This document shows, piece after piece, positions 30,778 to 35,075 of a DNA stretch of 35,075 bases. The notes beneath the pieces are model-generated. The model did no database searches. It was given only the letters and a program-made list of their open reading frames with translations, and had not been told where the DNA came from. Numbering within the stretch: position 1 is the stretch's first letter; each line of letters opens with the position of its first letter. Location of the stretch: the NCBI GenBank assembly GCA_041642315.1, contig JBEPWQ010000008.1:1-35075 (forward strand). The letters run 5' to 3'. The translations under genes were made by a program, and so were the position numbers. Source of the stretch: JAABSQ01 sp041642315 (GTDB taxonomy: Bacteria > Desulfobacterota > Desulfobacteria > Desulfobacterales > Desulfococcaceae).

Positions 30778-31779
30778 CTATTCATGGGACTGGGAGTAGT
30801 GTCTTTTGAGCAGATCTTCTCCCCAATCATCCTGAATATCCCGCCAGACGGTATGGATATGATTGGCATTGTTCTGGGTGTTGTCGTACTCCACGACGAA
30901 ACTGGGCCCGTGAAGCCGGTAATAATGAGGCTTGCCGGTCTCTTCCGAGCCGGCCCAGCCGAAATGGATGTACCGAAAGCCCTCTTTCTGGATGGCATTC
31001 AGGCGGGCGTCCGCCGCTTTCCGGGGCACCCGTCCGGTATAGACCCCGAGCAGCTTCATCATCAGTTCCTCCTGGGATTCGGACATCTCACTCAGGGGCA
31101 GTCCCACCGGATCCTCCAGATTGACCCGTTGATACCATCGGGTGACGATATCGGTCGGGGCCTGATCGCTGACCCACACCTGTTTCCGCTGGGATTCCCC
31201 CAGGGAGGCCAGCAGCTGCCGGGCATGGTCCTCTTCCTCCGGCAGGGTGCGAAACCCGAGCAGGGGGCCTTCCGGAACCGTCGCCGGATTGGCCCCGAAA
31301 AAATTGGGGGTGCAGGCGATATGCCGTCCCTCCGCGATCAGGTAATTGAGGGATAGGTGGTGGCCTTCGAACCGCCATCCCCAGGGCAGTTTATCCGAGG
31401 GCGAACCGAAGAGGGTGAGATAATAATGATCGGGATGAAAAGGATGGTCTGTTTCCTGCCCCTTCAGATCCGCCAGCACCTTATCCAATCCCATAATATG
31501 GAACGCTTTGGCGGCACCCCGCCGACTGAGCCCGGTGGACAACAGGGCAAAGGCCTGTTTTTGCTGACCGCCGTCCATTTCCTTGAGCGAAATGCCGTTT
31601 CTTTCGCGAGGCCGGTAATCCCATTTGAGGCGCTCCTCGTTTTTCACCGGATAAACCACCTGCTCTTTCTGCTCACCGGATAAAGACGCCTCGAATGCCG
31701 AGGCGGCCTCCGCCATTCGCAGGGCGGTCTCCGATTCCATCTGAATGGGCAGGTTGGATGTGCGCGAATTCAGGTGCAT
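30778..31779 (-). CDS. DUF3500 domain protein
   Basis: A 333-residue protein. ATG 31779 (MHLNSRTSNLPIQM) is preferred as AAAGGAGGA lies about 5 bases upstream; an in-frame upstream start (31845) has no comparable site. The body fits the DUF3500 family, known for the WGWRFEGHHLSLNY block and the later FGWAGSEETGKPHYYRLHGP and VVEYDNTQNNANHIHTVWR segments with several His that could hold a metal. No signal peptide or membrane segment is visible. Function is unestablished; the His-rich strands suggest a metal-dependent enzyme, as an inference. The neighbours do not clarify it. Confidence 0.85.
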   Translation of the reverse strand: MHLNSRTSNLPIQMESETALRMAEAASAFEASLSGEQKEQVVYPVKNEERLKWDYRPRERNGISLKEMDGGQQKQAFALLSTGLSRRGAAKAFHIMGLDKVLADLKGQETDHPFHPDHYYLTLFGSPSDKLPWGWRFEGHHLSLNYLIAEGRHIACTPNFFGANPATVPEGPLLGFRTLPEEEDHARQLLASLGESQRKQVWVSDQAPTDIVTRWYQRVNLEDPVGLPLSEMSESQEELMMKLLGVYTGRVPRKAADARLNAIQKEGFRYIHFGWAGSEETGKPHYYRLHGPSFVVEYDNTQNNANHIHTVWRDIQDDWGEDLLKRHYSQSHE

Positions 31780-31893
31780 GCTTCCTCCTTTGTGCGGAAT
31801 ACTGCTGGTTTTCATTTCAATTCCAATCGCATCCATTTTCTCCATTTTAGAGGAATAAAATAAATAAGTGAAACTATGTATCCGGACAGAGGA

Positions 31894-31917
31894 TGAACCT
31901 TATCGCCCCAAGGTTCA
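31894..31917. other. 8-bp hairpin in the 31780-32164 gap
   Basis: TGAACCTT (31894-31901) and AAGGTTCA (31910-31917) are perfect inverted arms round an 8-base loop, without a T-run. The 385-base gap is AT-rich and holds no gene I can support; it should include the promoters of the DUF3500 gene (minus) and of the small gene at 32165 (plus), but I cannot mark convincing -35/-10 pairs. Confidence 0.35.
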
Positions 31918-32164
31918 GATACTCGGAAACCGCTTTAATCAAGCGATTCTGAAGGCTTCAAAAACCATATATTCCGGAATTTAATTAAGATTCTTATCTC
32001 TTCATAAATCTGGTGGAAAAAAATCCAAATAATCAATTTTACCTCCGAAAGTACAGGGATTTCCCCATTTTCATTTGATCCCGGTATGTTATTCTCCAAT
32101 TGAAAGTTGGCAGTCAGGCTTCGTTAACCCTACCATCATTCTTTATTAAGGAGGTTTCAAAATT

Positions 32165-32332
32165 ATGCCTACAGAAATGAAAGACGACAAAAAAGGCGGC
32201 GAAGACAGAGTCAAGAAGGCCCATGAGGAACAACAGAAAGAAATGGAAAAGAAGGACGTTAAAGAACCGGAAGAGTATGAAAAGCCGAAAGAATCCGATG
32301 CGGAAACCCCCGGCAGCAAAACCGGTGTTTAA
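32165..32332 (+). CDS. Small highly charged protein (55 aa)
   Basis: ATG 32165 follows TTAAGGAGGTTTC with an ideal ribosome site about 10 bases away, and 55 codons lead to TAA at 32330-32332, then a strong terminator. The peptide is nearly all polar: MPTEMKDDKKGGEDRVKKAH, then EEQQKEMEKKDVKEPEEYEK and a C-terminal Ser/Glu/Gly tail. Such Lys/Glu-rich composition is of the kind seen in small hydrophilic stress proteins, and disorder is likely. No family is recognised. Separately terminated from the following YtxH gene. Confidence 0.65.
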   Translation: MPTEMKDDKKGGEDRVKKAHEEQQKEMEKKDVKEPEEYEKPKESDAETPGSKTGV

Positions 32333-32378
32333 TTTCCGTTTTTTTCGGATTGCTTCTAAATAGAAGCGGCACAGATGA

Positions 32379-32412
32379 GAAAAAGGGGAGGGGCAACCTC
32401 CCCTTTTTCCCT
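32379..32412 (+). terminator. Strong terminator after the small charged protein gene
   Basis: AAAAGGGGAGG (32381-32391), GGCAA-like loop, CCTCCCCTTTT (32397-32407), followed by TCCCTTTG. The 11-bp stem and T-rich 3' arm make a typical terminator 49 bases after the stop. Confidence 0.8.
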
Positions 32413-32705
32413 TTGTGACGATGATCTTATCGGTGTTCCATTCTGGGGGCGCGAAAGTCTGTTCACCAATTCGGGCGGACCTCAACTATAAAGATGTAAA
32501 TGGCATATACCGGGAGTCGATCGCAGGATCGAAGGATACCCAGGAAGCGCAAAGATAATGCGTTATTCCAATATTTTTGCATAGTTTTACCCATTTACCG
32601 ATCCTTCTTCTTCTTATATCCTTTTTGGTAAACTGAAATCGTAAACGGAGCACAGGAAAAATGAAAAAATTTTATTATCCCATCGGAATCGCAGGAGGTG
32701 GATGG

Positions 32706-33059
32706 ATGTTAAAAGACGTCATTGAAAAACTCGCCAAGAGTCGTGAAAAAGCCGAGAAAAAAAACCGGGCCAAGAACCTGTTGGTGGGGGCCACGATCGG
32801 CACCGCCATCGGAACGGTCGCCGGGGTTTTGTTCGCACCGAGACCGGGAAGGGAAACCCGGGAACAGTTGACCGACCGGGCCAATGAAACCATCGAGGTA
32901 TTGAAGGAAAACCTTGAGGAGACCAAAAAAGTGATCGCCGATCAGAAAGAACGAATCGGTGAAGTCACGAGCCAATACATTGAAGCGGTGAAAGATATGG
33001 CGCCGGAATCCGAAGAGGACAAAAAAGAAGCCGGCAAGAGCAAAAAGAAGGCATCCTGA
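32706..33059 (+). CDS. YtxH-domain small membrane protein
   Basis: A 117-residue protein. ATG 32706 (MLKDVIEKLAKSRE) is chosen because AGGAGGTGG lies about 5 bases upstream; an in-frame start at 32661 lacks one. The hydrophobic segment NLLVGATIGTAIGTVAGVLFAPRPGRETRE (about 25-54) with its glycine zipper and the APRPGRETR end is typical of YtxH-domain (general stress) proteins. The rest is a coiled coil (ANETIEVLKENLEETKKVIADQKERIGEV) and a Lys-rich tail. It is first of three small envelope genes on the plus strand; the next begins 61 bases later. Family role in envelope or osmotic stress is known only loosely. Confidence 0.85.
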   Translation: MLKDVIEKLAKSREKAEKKNRAKNLLVGATIGTAIGTVAGVLFAPRPGRETREQLTDRANETIEVLKENLEETKKVIADQKERIGEVTSQYIEAVKDMAPESEEDKKEAGKSKKKAS

Positions 33060-33120
33060 TCCTTTCGGCGAATGATGTCCTGAATGTGAATTCACAGCCA
33101 TGAATGATTGAGGATACCCG

Positions 33121-33504
33121 ATGAATGCCGTGTTTACTTTACAGGAAATCGCTGTTTTCATACTCTTTTTTTTGGCGGTCGGGGTGGGGGTTTATCTGAT
33201 CATCGCCCTTCGCAACATCAATTCCCTCGCCCGGGAAATTAGCCAGGTGGTGGAAGCGAACCGGCCCAGCATCGATCTTACCCTGTCTCACCTTCCGGAA
33301 ATTTCCGAAAACCTTCGGGAATCCAGCATCGGAATTCGAAAGAGCGTCTGTCAAACCGAAGCGGCCATCGACGTGCTCACCGACAATGTTACCGATGCGG
33401 TCACCACCGTCAACAAAGCCGCCGACAGCATCACCACCTATTCGGTCATCGTGACGGAAATCGTGAAAACCCTGATGGATATGTTCGCCAAGGCAAAAAA
33501 ATAA
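33121..33504 (+). CDS. DUF948-like membrane-anchored coiled-coil protein
   Basis: A 127-residue protein from ATG 33121 behind GAGG. An N-terminal membrane helix (about 9-28, AVFILFFLAVGVGVYLI) is followed by a long heptad-like helix with Ile/Leu at regular positions (NINSLAREISQVVEANRPSIDLTLSHLPEISENL, then TEAAIDVLTDNVTDAV). This is the layout of DUF948 general-stress proteins. It is between the YtxH gene and the PGPGW-like gene, likely an operon of membrane stress proteins. No catalytic motif is seen; a structural or scaffold role is an inference. Confidence 0.75.
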   Translation: MNAVFTLQEIAVFILFFLAVGVGVYLIIALRNINSLAREISQVVEANRPSIDLTLSHLPEISENLRESSIGIRKSVCQTEAAIDVLTDNVTDAVTTVNKAADSITTYSVIVTEIVKTLMDMFAKAKK

Positions 33505-33552
33505 TCCTTGTCCGGTATCGGAAAAAGATATTCGAGCGAGAGAAAAAGACCT

Positions 33553-33876
33553 ATGATTCAGCGATTGAAACGAACCTTCCACCAATTGTCCCAAGACCGG
33601 CCGGGGGAGCGGTTTATCAACCATTACCGCCGGCGCCAGGAAGCACTGAAAGAGGCGAAACCCTGGGAATCGTATGTCTTCATCGGAGCCGGCGTGGCAC
33701 TGGGTATTATCGGCTTTCTTTTGTCCATCCCCCCCGGATCACCCGGTTTTCTTCTGTGGATTCCGGCCTTGGGTCTGATCGCGGCTCGAGTGAAATTCGT
33801 GGCCCTTTTTCTGGACAAACTCGAATCGGTTTCTCGAAACATCTATGGCAAAATCAAACGAAAACTGGGTCGATAA
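33553..33876 (+). CDS. Small two-helix membrane protein, PGPGW-like
   Basis: A 107-residue protein. ATG 33553 (MIQRLKRTFHQLS) is taken as the start; the upstream in-frame TTG at 33508 is less likely, though the ribosome site for 33553 is weak (GAGAGAAAAA). Two hydrophobic helices (about 37-54 and 60-78) flank IPPGSPGFLLWIPALGL, resembling the PGPGW type of small membrane proteins, then a basic C-terminus (KIKRKLGR). The third of the small envelope genes after YtxH and DUF948-like. Function unknown. Confidence 0.6.
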   Translation: MIQRLKRTFHQLSQDRPGERFINHYRRRQEALKEAKPWESYVFIGAGVALGIIGFLLSIPPGSPGFLLWIPALGLIAARVKFVALFLDKLESVSRNIYGKIKRKLGR

Positions 33877-34037
33877 GGCCCTGTCGGGGTCATCCGGTTC
33901 CGACGGCAAACCAATGAAGATCGCAAATCGGCTTAAACCGCGGATATCGGTATTCGGAAAAGGAATCTCAGTTCAGTCTCATCAACTTAAGATTGATGTA
34001 TCACCACAACATGAAACGAGAAAAAGGAGGAAAAAAG

Positions 34038-34199
34038 ATGATGAAAAAAGTGATGATTCTGTTGATGGCCCTGTTTTTGAGCTTCGGAACCCTGGCCGGA
34101 TGTTATCAGACCGGCCAAGTCACTGGAGAAGCCGCCGAGAAAGTGGAAGAAGGGGCCGAAGCCTTTGAAGAGGGATACGAAGAAGGAAAGGACGAGTAA
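34038..34199 (+). CDS. Small lipoprotein (53 aa)
   Basis: ATG 34038 (MMKKVMILLMALFLSFGT) follows AAAGGAGG at a good distance. The signal sequence ends in the lipobox LAGC, so Cys is lipidated; the mature peptide of about 32 residues is very acidic (TGEAAEKVEEGAEAFEEGYE). It is entericidin-like in size and layout but without clear homology. It precedes a strong terminator. The acidic tail could bind cations, an inference. No gene is seen between 33877 and 34037. Confidence 0.7.
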   Translation: MMKKVMILLMALFLSFGTLAGCYQTGQVTGEAAEKVEEGAEAFEEGYEEGKDE

Positions 34200-34230
34200 G
34201 AACATGTAGTTCCCTTTGAATTTCACCCAC

Positions 34231-34285
34231 AGGCACCATAAGGCATTTTCAGAAACCGATCCTATGGTGCCTTTCCTTTTTCTTG
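34231..34285 (+). terminator. Terminator after the small lipoprotein gene
   Basis: AGGCACCATA (34231-34240) pairs with TATGGTGCCT (34263-34272), followed by TTCCTTTTTCTT, 32 bases after the lipoprotein stop. The 22-base loop is long but the stem is perfect. The rest up to 34431 shows nothing I can support. Confidence 0.7.
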
Positions 34286-34431
34286 AAAGCGGATTATGAA
34301 ATTTCCTTTCTATTTACCGGTTTTTGCCGTCTTAGGCATTCTGGCAGAAACTGGAAGACGGCCGCTTTCTGCCGAAGTATCGCCTCGCCACGAACCGATC
34401 CCATTCAGCTCCAGGACGAGGGACTCGATAA

Positions 34432-34983
34432 TCAGGAATCACCGTCTTTGTAGTTATTTTTTTTGGCATTATCGGAATCGTCCGTATAAGAATCTTCATC
34501 GATCTCTTCTTTGATGGGAGACAAGATTCGAAGCGCAAGGAAATTGAGCCCGGCCACCAGAATACCGATTTCGAATCGATCGAAAGCGATGGCGGCGCCC
34601 ACCGTGCCGGTGGACCAGAGGCTCACGGCCGTAGCGGTGCCGATGATTTCATCCTTGCCCTTCTTGAGAATCGCTCCGCCGCCGATAAAGCCGATGCCGG
34701 TCATGAGCCCTTGCATGATGCGCGCCCGGGCGTCCGGGGTGTCTCCGCTCAAAAAGGATTCGGCGATCAGCACATACCCGCAGCTGGCAACCGCCACCAG
34801 CGGAAAGGTGCGCAGGCCCAGGCTGCGGGAATAATATTCCCGCTCCAGGGCCAGAGGCAAAGTAACCAGAAAAGCGGCGGTGATCTTGAACAGGTATTTC
34901 AAAAAGGTGAACCAATAAAAATCGGACCAGGCTTCAATCAGATTGGTAGCATCGCTCCATAGACTCGAAAAGAAGTCGATCAT
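34432..34983 (-). CDS. MgtC/SapB-family membrane protein
   Basis: A 183-residue membrane protein of the MgtC/SapB family. It starts at ATG 34983. About four hydrophobic helices are visible: KYLFKITAAFLVTLPLAL with ERE, LRTFPLVAVASCGYVLI, MTGIGFIGGGAILK, and GTATAVSLWSTGTVGAAIA; the LPLALERE, GLRTF and GIGFIGGGAIL motifs are typical. An acidic tail of about 25 residues follows (EEIDEDSYTDDSD). MgtC proteins are known to act on F-type ATPase or PhoR and to link magnesium and phosphate stress. It directly follows a BON gene on the same strand, 18 bases apart. Confidence 0.93.
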   Translation of the reverse strand: MIDFFSSLWSDATNLIEAWSDFYWFTFLKYLFKITAAFLVTLPLALEREYYSRSLGLRTFPLVAVASCGYVLIAESFLSGDTPDARARIMQGLMTGIGFIGGGAILKKGKDEIIGTATAVSLWSTGTVGAAIAFDRFEIGILVAGLNFLALRILSPIKEEIDEDSYTDDSDNAKKNNYKDGDS

Positions 34984-35001
34984 TTTCTTTATTTCCTCAA
35001 G

Positions 35002-35075
35002 TTACCGCACACGAAGCCTGGACACCACCGATTTCACGTTCACCACATCCTCGGCCAGTTCCACTACCTGCTCTG
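35002..35075 (-). CDS. BON-domain protein, C-terminal end (5' part outside window)
   Basis: The last 24 codons of a minus-strand gene end at TAA 35002-35004 and run off the right edge: EQVVELAEDVVNVKSVVSRL then RVR. The pattern of two hydrophobic strand/helix elements with V.VKSVVSRLRV is the end of a BON domain, common in periplasmic stress or osmoprotective proteins (OsmY type). It lies 18 bases upstream of mgtC, probably co-transcribed. Only a small part is visible. Confidence 0.65.
   Translation of the reverse strand, partial: EQVVELAEDVVNVKSVVSRLRVR

Noticed and set aside
33845..34168. Plus-strand frame overlapping the end of the PGPGW-like gene and the lipoprotein
   Set aside because: No ribosome site, low-complexity basic peptide, and overlap with a better supported lipoprotein gene.

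Overview
The window (about 35 kb, GC-rich, Gram-negative style genes with strong AGGAGG-like ribosome sites) looks like chromosomal DNA of a deltaproteobacterium, most likely in the Desulfobacterota. This placement is an inference from family content: a phosphate-selective porin, PstC/PstA with long N-terminal extensions, HMA_2/DUF5132-type proteins and a Cys-poor DksA/TraR protein. I see no rRNA, tRNA, CRISPR array or insertion sequence.

The unifying theme is phosphorus. From left to right there is: the 3' end of a glycerophosphodiester phosphodiesterase (1-503); a minus-strand block (9712 down to 1431) with two paralogous DUF5132 + HMA_2 gene pairs, a helical phasin-like protein, a P2A-type cation ATPase carrying its own N-terminal HMA_2 domain, and a divergent S-adenosylmethionine synthetase; the divergent plus-strand pstS-pstC-pstA-pstB operon (10015-15167), with no phoU visible; a minus-strand pair of a GT4 glycosyltransferase and a glycoside-hydrolase-like protein; an OprO/OprP-type porin; a DksA/TraR-like protein; a third HMA_2 protein; an HNH nuclease; and a complete minus-strand 2-aminoethylphosphonate uptake and breakdown operon (28322 down to 21013: binding protein, ATPase, fused permease, phnX, a pbfA-like gene, phnW). 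The right third holds ordinary accessory genes: a NUDIX hydrolase, an AAA+ ATPase with a possible autoregulatory operator, a DUF3500 protein, a run of small envelope/stress-type proteins (YtxH, DUF948-like, PGPGW-like, a small lipoprotein), MgtC and the end of a BON-domain gene.

The most interesting signal is regulatory. Upstream of pstS and of the phosphonate-binding gene there are four hexamers of the form (C/T)TAA(C/T)N repeated at exactly 11-bp period, followed by 9 bp and a -10 box. This matches the geometry of Pho boxes. The same geometry, with weaker repeats, lies before the third HMA_2 gene and before the phasin-like gene. The uncharacterised HMA_2/DUF5132/phasin-like set may therefore be phosphate-starvation regulated and form, with the P2A ATPase, an undescribed membrane or storage-granule system that works beside the phosphate and phosphonate uptake genes. 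The role is inference; the repeats, the paralogy and the gene order are read directly from the sequence.
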